A DNA stretch of 64,000 bases, taken from assembly GCF_028769735.1 (NCBI RefSeq), contig NC_088170.1:43754585-43818584 (forward strand). The letters are read 5' to 3'. Below the pieces are notes generated by a model. It saw only the letters and a list, made by a program, of their open reading frames with translations. It made no database searches and was not told the origin of the DNA. Position 1 is the stretch's first letter. The number at the start of each line of letters is the position of its first letter. The position numbers and the translations under genes are program-made. This stretch comes from Zonotrichia leucophrys gambelii (Eukaryota > Chordata > Aves > Passeriformes > Passerellidae). Below, one piece after another: positions 36,154-47,968 of this stretch.

Positions 36154-36378
36154 TGAAGGTGTTTGTGGTTTTTGTGGTTTTGTTTTTGTTTTTTTGGATT
36201 TTTGTTTGTTTAGTTTGGTTTGGGTTTTTTTTGGGGTTGGTTGGTTTGTTTTTGGGTTTTGTTTGTTTATTTGGTGGGGTTTTGTTTGTTTTGGTTTTGT
36301 TGGTTTAGTTTTGTTTGGTTTGGGGTTTTTTTTGGTTTGATTTTGTCTGGTTGGTTTGGTTTTGGCTTTTTTTTTGCA
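36154..36378 (+). repeat. T/G-only low-complexity tract, (GTTTT)n/(GGTTT)n-like
   Basis: About 220 bases are almost entirely T and G on the plus strand, with only scattered A and C. Units GTTTT, GTTTG and GGTTT are mixed without a strict period, and there are several G runs. The complementary strand is A/C-only. It probably arose from an expanded (CAAAA)n-type simple repeat. Open frames of 66 codons across it (rich in F, V, L, G) are artefacts. Confidence 0.85.
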
Positions 36379-36479
36379 GATGGAAGAGTTTCATAAGGAG
36401 ACTGGAATGGGGGATTTCTGTAGAATTGGGGGCAGGGAGTCGTAGGTCTAAATGAGACACAGCAAGGAGTTTAGCCCCA

Positions 36480-36890
36480 TCTCCCGCAGCTAGTTTAGGC
36501 TGAGCTCCAGGTCCCCATGAGAAAGGGAAGATGCCATCAGCTGCTGTGGTCTCATTCCAGCTGTACTAGAAAAGAAAAACCAGCTGGGATGACCCTGGCT
36601 GCATGCCAGGCACCCACCAAAGCCTCTCTATTGCTCCTCTCCACAGTTGGACAGGGGAGAGAAAATATAGCAGAGTTCATGGGTTGAGAGGAGGACAGGC
36701 AAAGACCACTCACCAAATACCATCAGCAGCAAAACAGACTCAATATAGAGCCATTAATTGAATATATTATTAACAGAATCAGGATAATCAGGACAATGAA
36801 AAATAAAATCTCAAAACCACTTTTCTTCTGCCCTGCCCCTCTTCTCAACTCCATCTCATACCCCAGCCTTGCAGGGAGAGAGGGAGTGAG
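36480..36890. mobile_element. Bird dispersed repeat, probably ERV-derived
   Basis: Blocks such as GGACAGGGGAGAGAAAATAT (about 36652), ACCACTCACCAAATACC (about 36706), AGCAAAACAGACTCAATAT (about 36728) and AATAAAATCTCAAAACCACT (about 36801), followed by a C-rich run, match in order a dispersed bird repeat I remember. I believe it is LTR/ERV-derived, but neither the family nor the ends can be fixed here. It abuts a CR1 tail on its right. Confidence 0.5.
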
Positions 36891-36894
36891 GGTT

Positions 36895-36997
36895 ATGATC
36901 AGATATGACTTGGTGCCATGGTTTAGTTGAGGTGCTGGGGCTGGGTTGGATTCTATGGTCTTGAAGATCTCTTCCAACCAAATGATTCTGTGAATTC
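36895..36997 (+). mobile_element. CR1 LINE 3' end, plus strand
   Basis: Reads GACTTGGTGCCATGGTTTAG, then TTGGATTCTATGGTCTTGAAG and CTCTTCCAACCAAATGATTC, ending in ATTCTGTG-type octamers. This is the 3' UTR of a CR1 subfamily common in birds. It is 5'-truncated to about 100 bp and directly joined to the preceding repeat. Confidence 0.85.
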
Positions 36998-38175
36998 TGC
37001 AAATTCTTTATTCCAGTAAGATCTTGGACTAAGCCATACTAGACATATGCAGCTATAAAATTCAAATGAGAGGTATAATGTATAAAATGTTCTGGCACAT
37101 CTCTAATACTAAAAGTATATTGAACAAAGATACCAGAAACTCAGAAAAGTATAGGTGGTAGCATAGTATTTCCACAAGCTTAACTTCTAATTAAAAAATA
37201 CAGTTTGTGTAAAAATTTAAAGCAATAATCTTTCACAATTTCTCCCTCTCCACTAATATGTGGAATTCATCAATGGCTTTTAGAAACTGGCCAGCAAGAG
37301 GAAATGTTTTGCATGTAGTAACATGTACTAAAAGCTCATACAACTTTAGCTGTCATGAACAAATTCTAATTTAAAAGAAAATCAAGAAATGAGTAACACC
37401 TTACCTAAATGTCATCGGTTCAGAGTAACACATGCTATTGAATCAACCGGTCTCACTAACAAATGTTAATAAAATTACTGTAGAATGACTCATACCAGTG
37501 AGACAGATGAGTGAGTGTCAATATATAAATTTTGAGGAAGAGGAAAGCAAAACCACATGAAGCCTAAGGATCCAATCCAGAAAAGTTTGAATTTTCTCTA
37601 AGTTTGCAGTCATTAAAGAGAACTGAAGAGGTTCATTTCTTGGCTAAAATTAATTGCCACAAAATGTAGCAGATGCCAAAATATCAATGAGTTTTCAAAT
37701 CAATTGGAAACATTAATGAAAGAGACCATTAATTAACCACAGCCCCGTCTCTGCTGTTGAGGCTCAGGAAATTCAAGAAACTGAGGAAGCATCACTGGAC
37801 TCTTCCCTTACTGTTATATTCCTGCTTTTTCAAGATACAGGGGGAAATGAACACTCAGTGTAATCTAATAGAAGCAATCCAAACTTCTTGTTATGTCCTC
37901 AGAGTATCTATGTAATATTTCAATGAATTTTACTTCTAAAAAAAGAAATGCAGATCAGGTGCCAGCTGAGATACCACAAGCTGTTTTCTGCTTTGCAAAG
38001 GGACAGGGCTTTCCTCATAACTAATTGCACACCAAGCATGCAGCAAAGTAAGGTTCTTGGGAAGTAAACCATCCAAGACAGTTTAACTATATCAGGATTA
38101 CATACTCCAGGGATTTAGCTGAAGCAGAAGGATTTGCATGCTATGAAACTCCTGAGAAATCTCTCAACAAAAACA
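36998..38175. other. Unique non-coding sequence
   Basis: Nothing recognisable. Confidence 0.55.
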
Positions 38176-38655
<480 letters not shown>

Positions 38656-41600
38656 GTGGTGTGTGGTCCAGCAGCTGCTACTCAGTGTTTGGATTTTATT
38701 CAACAATCCAAATTATTGAAATACATTTAGTATTCTGAAAGCCAGCAACACTCTTCACAAGCTCTGAATAATTTTTTAAAGAGCAGTCTCTGAGGAAATG
38801 GTTATTCAGAAGGGTTAGGCAGTGGTCTTTTTCTGTTGTTGAAAAGCCAAGAACTCATGCACAGATGAGGATGAGACTCTTTTCAAAAAGTGACACAAGT
38901 ATATATATTTGCTGAGAATATTTATGCAGGATAACATGAAGGGAACTTTGTCCACACACCTTCAATGACATTTTATTACTTATTCTAAAATCTGTAGGCA
39001 TGGCAAAGTTGGTCAATAGTTCTTGATGCATTGGCATTCTTTGACAGGTCTGGATACCCAGTATAATGTGGGCATCATTCACCTCCATTTGCTTTTGGTC
39101 ATGTGTTATTCTCCAGTTCATAGCTTCATAAAGCTGTGGAACAGCCTTTCTCCAGGAGAACTTTTGAAAAAAGAACACAGTAAAAAGGATTAGATGTAGC
39201 CATAAATATGATAAATGGCTTACTAGAAACTACATTAAATAGCAATGATATCAGCCCAGAGATGAGTTCTGCAACAGTCTTTTTGCAAACCTGAGTGGAT
39301 AAATTATTCACCATGTGCTTGCTTTTCATGGACATCATTTAACAGAACATCCTATGTCACAAGTCATTTGCACTCCAAATACAGAAGACTTGTGTGTTGC
39401 TGCTTACCATTTCATCCCACTTACCTCATTCTCCAGACTTCCATTAAATGATAGGAAAAGAAATCAGATATGGTACAAACTGTGCCTCCCACTCCTTTCT
39501 CTAGGACTTTGTCCATAATCTTTTGACTTGTCCCTCTTGTGGTTTTTCCCCCCCTTTTGCAGTTGTTGTTGAGTTTGTTTATTTATTTGTTTTCTTTTGT
39601 CTAGTCTGGTCCAAGTTTTCCCCACTGTGTTTCTCTGCACCACAATGCCCAGAGCGCAATTCTGGATACTCAGCTTAGTGTTGAGTCCTTCAGCAATATC
39701 CCAAATGCTCAAGCACAAAGTTTGTCCACATTTTGCCCAGTGGCTCTGTTTTCACAGTACTCCAGGGACCCGCACTGAAAACCTACCCAGCAGGTATGTT
39801 CATGAATGAACTGCTCCCTGTAGACACAGAGTTACGCTATATGGACTTAGCTCTTATTAGAACTCAGCCCACCACTGGATGCAAACTGCACACAAAATTT
39901 CAAAATGTCCAGGTTCCATCAGAAATTACTCCGGCTGTATTTTTCCAAAGTATGTGTCTTCTAAATAAAAACATCAAATACTTGTATACCATGGCTAAAG
40001 AAATGTTTTTTTTTTTTTTTTAAAGATCATTTGCCTGGCAGGAAGTATTCCAGAGAAGAAAGAATGAAATAGAAGAGCAAGCCCCAATGATGAAACCTAA
40101 CAAAACCTACCAATTTCAGGTGCTCGTGGAAAAAAAGTTGTAGCAGGAAAAAAAATAGCACTTTCTTTGACAGTGACAGCAAAGATTTGAAAATAGGAAC
40201 AGAACATCTACTGACAGGATGACTCTATTATAGACTATGTGGGGATTTTTATCTCTAAGTTGCTTGCAGCAATACATCTCATTCAGCTCCTCAGCCTCAC
40301 TGATGCACCAAGCTTGACCCTGTGTCTTGGAAATGTACTCGCTATCAGTCAAGCTTGTTTGCATTAGTGTAGCCCGCTTTTATTTATCATAGTAATATAC
40401 TCCATTTATATTTATTGCATGCTGCCTCCTTTAGTTGAGCTTTGACCTGAGGTTGACCCAGATGTTTGTATATTGTGCATGCAGGTACTGTTGCTTTTGT
40501 GGCTAACACTGACTGAAGAGCAGACCTGCAAAAAGACCTGGGGCCAGGCTACATGCAAAAACCTCCAGCAGAACAGACAGATCAAATTGCACTTAAATCC
40601 TGCCAAATTATTTACAACATCTCAAAAAATATTTTTAAGCCTCAAGGCTTTTATAACAATTATTTAATGCAGAATGTGTATTTTTTCAACTGCTGCCTAT
40701 ACCAGATCTTAGTTTGCACTGTAGCATGAAAGTCATCACTAAAGCTATCTTGCTTCAGTGTTTCAAAGTAAAATGAGAAAGCTTCAGCCAGTAATGACAG
40801 TCTATAAACCCAGCAGGTTTTATTTGGCTCTGAAGCTGTATTTGGCTTTATTTGGCACCTAGCATACCTTCACTGATGTATAAATAAAGAAACCAGACAT
40901 ACTTTTGTGTTCATGGCATTAAGCTACATGTGATCAAGCCGCGTTGGTGCTGGCTGACCCCTCTTGCTTGGCATGGGATTCATTCCCTTATGTGAGAGCA
41001 CTGGCCTGGAAAGATGTGCCACATTAAAGGAGAACAAGAAATGCTCCATGCCCATTCTCTCTTTTTGGAAAGATTTCATAGGATTTATTTTCTGGGAAGC
41101 CTGCCTTCTGCTTCTTCCAAACCATGGATATACAAGGACTATTGCTAGCAACCAAATCAGTGAGATGTAAGGAGTTACCAGCTGGCAGATGAGCTGTGCT
41201 ATCTATTTGCATAAATGTTCCTTGTCTGCTACAAGTGAGAAGTAAAATGTGTTAGCTAAAATAATGGAGGTGGTTTGTACTAGAAAGAAATACTTTATTT
41301 CATTAACCCTTATCTCAGTGCTACTTACACAAAATAGCAACTGTGACCTTTGCAATGTTTTAAGCTAATGCTTTTTTGTTCCACATATGGATTAGGTGAC
41401 ATATACACATATATCAAGCCATTCCAACTCAATGACAAGTGGAAACCTATGGAAATTGACTATAGAGACTAAGCTGCTTGAGTCTCTATAGCTTGGCTAT
41501 CTTCTCATATCTGATATTTAGTGCAGCTTTTTGTGCCAAAAGAGCTTCACAAGAAAGAGGTAAGCTTTGAAATTAGGAGAGCTGAAGTAATTTGAAAATT

Positions 41601-42099
41601 TGAATAGGATTTCCATGTCCATAAACTGAATTGTTTATGGCTTCAGGGACACGGGCAATACAATAGAGAACACAAACATGAGGTCATTTATTAAGCTGAT
41701 TCTCATGAGCTACAATGTTGAGCATCAGCTCTTCCCCCCCTCTGTTTTGAGTTCTTTATCTTGGTCTTATCTGAGCTCAGGAGGTTTGCTACTATAGGCT
41801 TGTAGATGGCTATTAGTAGATCTAAAGTGATTTTGTTATTTGATTTTCCATTCCTGTATATTTATCACTTTAATGTATTTGTTTGCTAAGTCCTTTAAGA
41901 AACCAGTGCTTGGAAATATTAGTCAAAACAGGCTTGAGACTTCTCCCTCTGCACAATGGCTCATGTGGTACATGACTACAGATACTGCAAGGACTTTAAG
42001 GCTTCACAAATGGACAGGATCTATAGAAGAAGTGAAAAGAAAAAGCAAAAGAGTGGAGATATTCAACTACTACAGCACTTTTCTTAAGTGAAATCCTAA
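38656..42099. other. Unique non-coding sequence
   Basis: No gene or repeat is recognised apart from a poly(T) run at 40005-40021 and the 11-bp inverted repeat at 41460-41491. Confidence 0.5.
41460..41491. repeat. Perfect 11-bp inverted repeat
   Basis: CTATAGAGACT at 41460-41470 pairs exactly with 41481-41491 around a 10-nt loop (AAGCTGCTTG). Too short for a confident functional claim. Confidence 0.8.
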
Positions 42100-42170
42100 G
42101 GGCCAGATTCTATGTCACTCCACATTGTGTGCACTTCAGTTACACCACTGGAAATTGCAAAGCAGATGTA
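42100..42170. repeat. Possible ancient amniote repeat arm
   Basis: Starts GGGCCAGATTCTATGTCACT and contains CAGTTACACCACTGGAAAT. This resembles an old palindromic interspersed repeat of reptiles and birds (arms with GGGCCAGATTCT and TTACACxxxTGTAAAT blocks). Diverged, recognised from memory only. Confidence 0.35.
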
Positions 42171-45100
42171 ATTGGCTTCCAGCTCACAGTACAGCAACAT
42201 TTTACCAGATACTGCTGTTAGGGGCACTGAAGAATCTACCAGAGGGGTTATTTCCCTCCTGTAAAGATGTGAAATGGTCTCCTGAAAGAAATGGTACAAG
42301 TGTTATTGAATGGATTTTCTCTCATTAAATGACCACTGGGAAAGGCTTGAAAAAATATAGCAGTCTGGTGACCTGGGAGTCTCCTCCAGCTCTAATTTCT
42401 GTGATCAAGGAGACGAAGGATAGAGAAGGAATTGAATTATGCCTGAGGCACAAGGATTTCTGGAGCTGATCACCTCTCCCAGGAAAATGTCAGTCTAAAA
42501 GGTTTTCCAATACTTCTCACCAGCAGTTTTGACATGTGAAATTCAGGTGTTTCTCTGAACTCTAGCTGATGTTATTGATAATATTTATTATCACAAATGT
42601 CAAGATACTGTCCCAGTTGCTTCATTATTGAACATTTCTTACGTGACCTTCTACATGATTATTAGTTTGCAGTGATTTGTGAAACTTCAGAGGGCCCAGC
42701 ATGAGCGTCCTGTGGCGACAGGACAGTAAATGATTAGAAATCCTCTATCTCCACCAGCCATATGGTCAGCTATACAAGGACTTTAAATACAACTCTTTTG
42801 TTGTTGCTTTTACCCTGTTTTTTCTCTTTAATTTTTGACCCAAGCAGTTCAGATTGAAAGCTTGGGATGCCTTTCTCATAGGTTGTGGGGAGTTATATTT
42901 AGGTGTGTGCAACCTAGGGAACTCAGAAGGGGGGTTAGAAACCTACCTCTTCAGAAAGTCCTTTCAAACCAAAGGAGAAATATGATCTCTTTCATTGGCC
43001 CCTTGACTCCAGACAACGCTACTGATACAGTGGTTGATTCCACTTTCTAAAGGTTCAGATACCCACTGAACACTTTGTAAATTCTGAGCAAACAACAAAG
43101 AAGGGGAAGGGAAAATGCTTCTTTCTGTGTCTTAAAATAATATTTAACATTGTGGTAAAGAACTTGAGAATCTACTTCCACTCTTCTTTGAGACTGTCAT
43201 GTGCACTTCTTCAAAGCTAGTGCTGAAACCACTGTCTATGTCGCTAGCATTAACTTAGTTTTGTTTCATTTGGGTTTCCATAACAAAACGAAACAGGAGC
43301 CTTGGAGGAAAAACATATTTTGTATATTTTAGGAAAACACCCTTAGTAATCTGAAATTTTTAAATCTTTATTTGCTTTCCTCATGTCCCAGCAATCTGCT
43401 CTACTGTTGCTAACACTGTCTGGTTGTAACAGATATTTTCACCTGTCTTTTATGGGTTTTTCTCAGATCTGACAAATATCTTAGAATCAGGAAAAGCACA
43501 AAGAGACATCTATTACTTTATGGTACTTCCTTAATTTTATCTAATATCAAAGCTTCACTAACTATGTCTATATCTTTTTTGACAAGCTAATACAATCAAC
43601 CCTGCTACTTTAGCTCATCTACTATCAGGATGGGAATATCATGTTCCAATGAAATTGCTAACCATTAATAGGCACAGTGCTGAAATATTAATCCATTTTT
43701 TCTCTCCAGGGCATTATAATCAACAGATCGAGTGGGACTTTTAAAATGTATGTGTGCAGATTGCCACAGTACACAGCACATCACACTGTGACTTAAAACA
43801 TACTCTGAAGAGATCTCTCCTTTTCATATGTAATATGGAACTGGAATGAGAATTAGAGGCAGAATGTTTATCGATCTTTCACAAGAAGATGGAAAAAAGA
43901 TGTTTACTGCTACACCATCAACTGTTTTATTCTGCTACTCTGTAAGAAAAATAAGTTTTAAAGGAAATACCATAATGAACTTCCCACACAGATGAGTTAA
44001 ATTGAAAAAAACTCCCACCAGCATGCATTATGCAGATTGCCTTATTCATGTCTGTCATATGCTTCTGCACAAACACCAGTCTTCTTGCCCTCAACTGTCT
44101 TGCCATTTGCCACCCTAGTCAGTAAAATAAATTCTAGTATAATGCACGAACCTTCAGTGAGATTCCGCATTTCACAAAATCAGAATAGCAGCCATGAAAA
44201 AGGCTTTCTTTTCTTAAAGGACTAAAACTACACTCTTCCTACAGCCCAAAGGTGCTAGCTCTGTCTCCAGTATTGTGTGTCTGCCATTAACTTTCACTCT
44301 GGGAGCCCCCTCCTAATGTATAAGCCAGAATCAGAATGCCTGATATGTTAGCTACTTTATTTTGCTGATAGCTTTCATTTTATTATAGAAAACAGTGGCT
44401 ACTAACACATAGCTTTGACCATCTCTGTGTACCTCTAAGATGATTTTTGTTTTATTCTTTGCAAAAAGAGGATGAGCTGAATATCCTAGAGATGATAAAC
44501 CAGAGATAGGAAAACACCCTTTCTTTCCAGCTTTCATTTGTGCAAATTATAAGGCAGCTAGATAATTCTGCAAAAAATGGGGTCAGTCGCGAAGAACATC
44601 ACAATTTCAATGGTTTTTTGTCTTTCCTTTTCCTGACAATGCCTTAGATGTGTTTAGATACCATTATTTCTGGAATGTTCACAAACACAGCTCTGATAAT
44701 TAAAAGAGATTTCTTGCCCCTAACTGCTCATTTTCACAGTGAGTTAACATGAAGCATTACCCAATTTTTAAGTCTAGATATTGATTATTTCAAGCTGTAC
44801 ATGGACTAATATTGTTTTCCTTGTGGACAGACTAATGTATTTGTCCACAACAAAGGACAAACAGATGTACATCTTTTCTTCAGAGCTCGGAGATTAATTT
44901 TAAGAAGGAAACTAGACAAAATGATTTGCACTGCTGTTAAGCAGTTTCTTTCTCTGTGTTCTTTCTTCTCCCACTGAGGGGACTAGTGATAACACAATAC
45001 TTCCTTTTTTGCCACAAAAAAAGTAGGGAGCAGCTGTTTCCATGGAGGAGGAAACAGGAGCTTTGTAGAATAAAGAAAGCTTGTGCACTTTTTATTAAAA

Positions 45101-47418
45101 ACTGCACTTTACAACTGAAACATAATCTAAGGATGAAACCAGCTGATATGGCTATTTTGCTGGTTGTTAAAGAGTTTATACCACATTAAATTGACTCCCA
45201 TGGGTTTAATTTTTCAGTGCTGTTACAATCACCAACCTCTCTTATTGAGAGGGTCAATAGGCACAATGTGAAGTCTTGTAAATCATTGCCTTGCTATTTT
45301 TGTAATATATAATGTGACCTTTTCACACACCTTAAAAATTATAAACCAGAGCACACACTGTATATCAAACAAATAAATCAGCTGCTATAAATACAGTCTT
45401 TCTTTTGGTTCTGGAAAGATTAATTCTACTGCATTTCATATGTTTTAAATTGTTTTTGGCTTCAGAGGCAAAATCTGCTTTTGTGCTCAGAAAGCAAAGA
45501 CCCTGGACATAATCTATTTTAAAAACTTAATAGAGAAAAAGTGACCCTGAAAGCACATTTTAAAGTTATTCCACTAAAAGCCTTAGAACTATAAATGTTA
45601 AATAAATTAAGTCATTATACTGAAAAAAAAAAATCTGGTCAGTTAATAGAAACTTCTAAGTGAAATTTTGAGAAGGGAAAGGACAAATGAGAATTAAACA
45701 TAACAGTGACCTGATAACCTATTTAGTGCTCCAGGGATGCTTTTTTTTTACAGGTGTATTTACCAGCCATGCTTCTCATGCAAACTGAAATTCTTGATGT
45801 GACATCTGGGAAAACTGAGTCACTGAAGAATATGTTTTATAATGGAAAACTGTAGTGTTATGAGGAAAAACTTGTTTAAACAGGAGACTGATTACTCAGC
45901 TGCCCAGAAAAACCAGATGTTTTTCCCTCATATTCTTGTGCAGTTTCCTTCATGCCTTTTATCACCTGCATTAAAGGATATTGTTTCATCCCTGCAGTCT
46001 TCTGCATCATCCAATAGTGAGAAATAGATGTCCTTGGTCTTGCTTAGTATCCCAGTCTTAAAGGTCCCACTTTTCCTAGTCCTTGCAGTTTCAGTCTCTG
46101 CCAATGGAGGAAAAGGCACTGATCTGAGGCATTTGAATAGGTAAGAAAGGGAAAATATTAGAACTAAGGTAATACAGCTTTTTAGAAGAAAGAGCTGCAA
46201 AAGTTCTGAGACCTGTAAGGTTTTGTGTTCCTGCTGTGCCAAGTCCAACCTGCAGAAGACGTTTCTCAAAGACCCCTCAGTCACAGTCCACAATGAAGTA
46301 ACTTTGGCTTTGGGCACAGGCAATTTGGATGGAGAAAAGCAGAAAATGTATTCATTGAACAGATGTCCTACACAATGCTAGCAAATTCCATGTGGTGGAG
46401 CTAAACCAATGATGAGATGCCCCTTAAATTTCAGCTGGTGAGCGCTCTACAAAGGCTTTATAGCTGCGTTCCTGTGATGAACAGATCATCCTGCTATTGA
46501 CTTTGCTGAAGAAGTTTAATATGACATTTTGCCTGGTTCCTATTTACATGTTTTTATCTATTTTATCATGTCTTCATCACCTTATTGTTCTGATGACCCT
46601 TTTGTTCTTCACTCCTCTATTTCCTCAAGCCAAGATTTTTAGAGTATTCATTGTTAAAATAAACATTCATGGTTCATGCTCACTGCAGTCTTCAGGGACG
46701 TGGAGAGACACTGCTGTGACTGAAAGTCCAGCAAGAATCTGGTGCATGAGGTTGTCTTATGTGGTCCAAGACAGCTGGGAAGTGCTGTTTATTGGTGAAG
46801 TAGTCTTTTACCTAGCTCCATGAAAGAAATTAAATTTGAAGTACAGTTCTTCCTGGGTTATACATTTATCCTTGTACAAGGCCAGACAAAATTTGACATG
46901 ACATAAAATACCTTCCCGTGAGAAGAATTGGATATATCTATAGATTAGGTCTAGGCTGACAGCCAAGTTGTGATCTTTACAGTTCCCTGATACAGGCTTG
47001 CATTCTTTTTTTTAGAGAATATTTTTTGTACGTGGCAAGTTATAACTGACACTGTCCTACAAAAAATAGCAATCAACTTATGCTGGAACTGTAATTAGAG
47101 AAAAGGTACTGCTTTTTCCTTGTGGTTCATTTAATGTAAGGGTCAAAAGGGTTTGAATTCAATGATCGCATGATCAAATCAGGTCTGCTTGCATTTTAAT
47201 TCATGAAAATAATCTGTATGCTCACATTGACTTTTTTTTTCAGGCAGAAAAATCCCTTTGATTTGAACATCTAAGAGTTTTCCTCTTCCTTTTCCTTCAC
47301 CTCTTCAGGGAGCTTCCCCAAAAGAGTTGTCAGATCTGCCATTCAATTCCCAGCCTTCTCTCTACAGTTCCTCTGAATTGACACAGCTGAAAAATAAGGC
47401 ATAGCCCCAAATATTCTT
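42171..47418. other. Unique non-coding sequence
   Basis: No assignable gene or repeat. A phrase at 42384-42406 (CTCCAGCTCTAATTTCTGTG) is vaguely like a LINE L2/CR1 3' tail but too short to call. Open frames are under 135 codons and unremarkable. Confidence 0.5.
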
Positions 47419-47513
47419 CCATCTCATCTCATCTCATCTCTCTCATCTCATCTCATCTCATCTCATCTCATCTCATCTCATCTCATCTCATCTCATCTCA
47501 TCTCAATCTCATC
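47419..47513 (+). repeat. (ATCTC)n microsatellite, about 18 units
   Basis: A pentanucleotide array with one internal interruption (TCTCTCTC near 47436-47444) and a decayed right end (CTCAATCTCATCC). It lies about 100 bp upstream of a CR1 fragment but is not part of it. Confidence 0.97.
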
Positions 47514-47615
47514 CTAAAAATTATTGAAATTTAAATGCACATATAATAATTTTATTATAAAACTCTTTTATTTTTTGCCTGTGGCAGTCTTGTTATACTT
47601 ATTAGGCAACAGGCA

Positions 47616-47843
47616 GAAACTGATGCACAGGAATTTCCCCCTAAATGTGAGGAAGAACTTCTTTACTCTGCAATGGAACAGATCGCTCAGAGAAGTTGTA
47701 GAGTCTCCCACACTGAAGATATTCTGGAACTGCCTGGACACAGCCCTGTGCATTGTGGTCAGGGATGACCCTGAGCAGGGAGGTCAGACCAGATGATCCA
47801 CTGTGGGCCCTTCCAACTTTATCCATTCAGCAATTCTGTAATA
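47616..47843 (+). mobile_element. CR1 LINE 3' region, plus strand
   Basis: Translates as LMHRNFPLNVRKNFFTLQWNRSLREVVESPTLKIFWNCLDTAL with small deletions: the C-terminal end of the CR1 ORF. It continues into the 3' UTR block GGTCAGACCAGATGATCCAC and CCTTCCAACTT, ending in an ATTCTGTA octamer relic. A 5'-truncated, inactive copy. Confidence 0.92.
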
Positions 47844-47947
47844 TAAATGGGATGGGAAATGTCCATACTCACTGCACCTGCAAAACCTGAGCTCAGCTTC
47901 ATTGTCTTGTGTCTGCTTGTTTTCTTTATTTTAGAACACTGCACTCC

Positions 47948-47968
47948 CAAACAAACAAACAAACAAAA
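47948..47968 (+). repeat. (AAAC)n short microsatellite
   Basis: About five AAAC units. Confidence 0.9.

Noticed and set aside
40005..40021. T-run considered as a Pol III terminator or LINE tail
   Set aside because: No A/B box promoter upstream and no LINE sequence on either side.
42384..42410. L2/CR1-like 3' tail phrase
   Set aside because: Only about 20 bases look similar and no upstream LINE sequence is recognised.
45928..46323. 131-codon minus-strand open frame
   Set aside because: No recognisable motif; length is within chance for this window.
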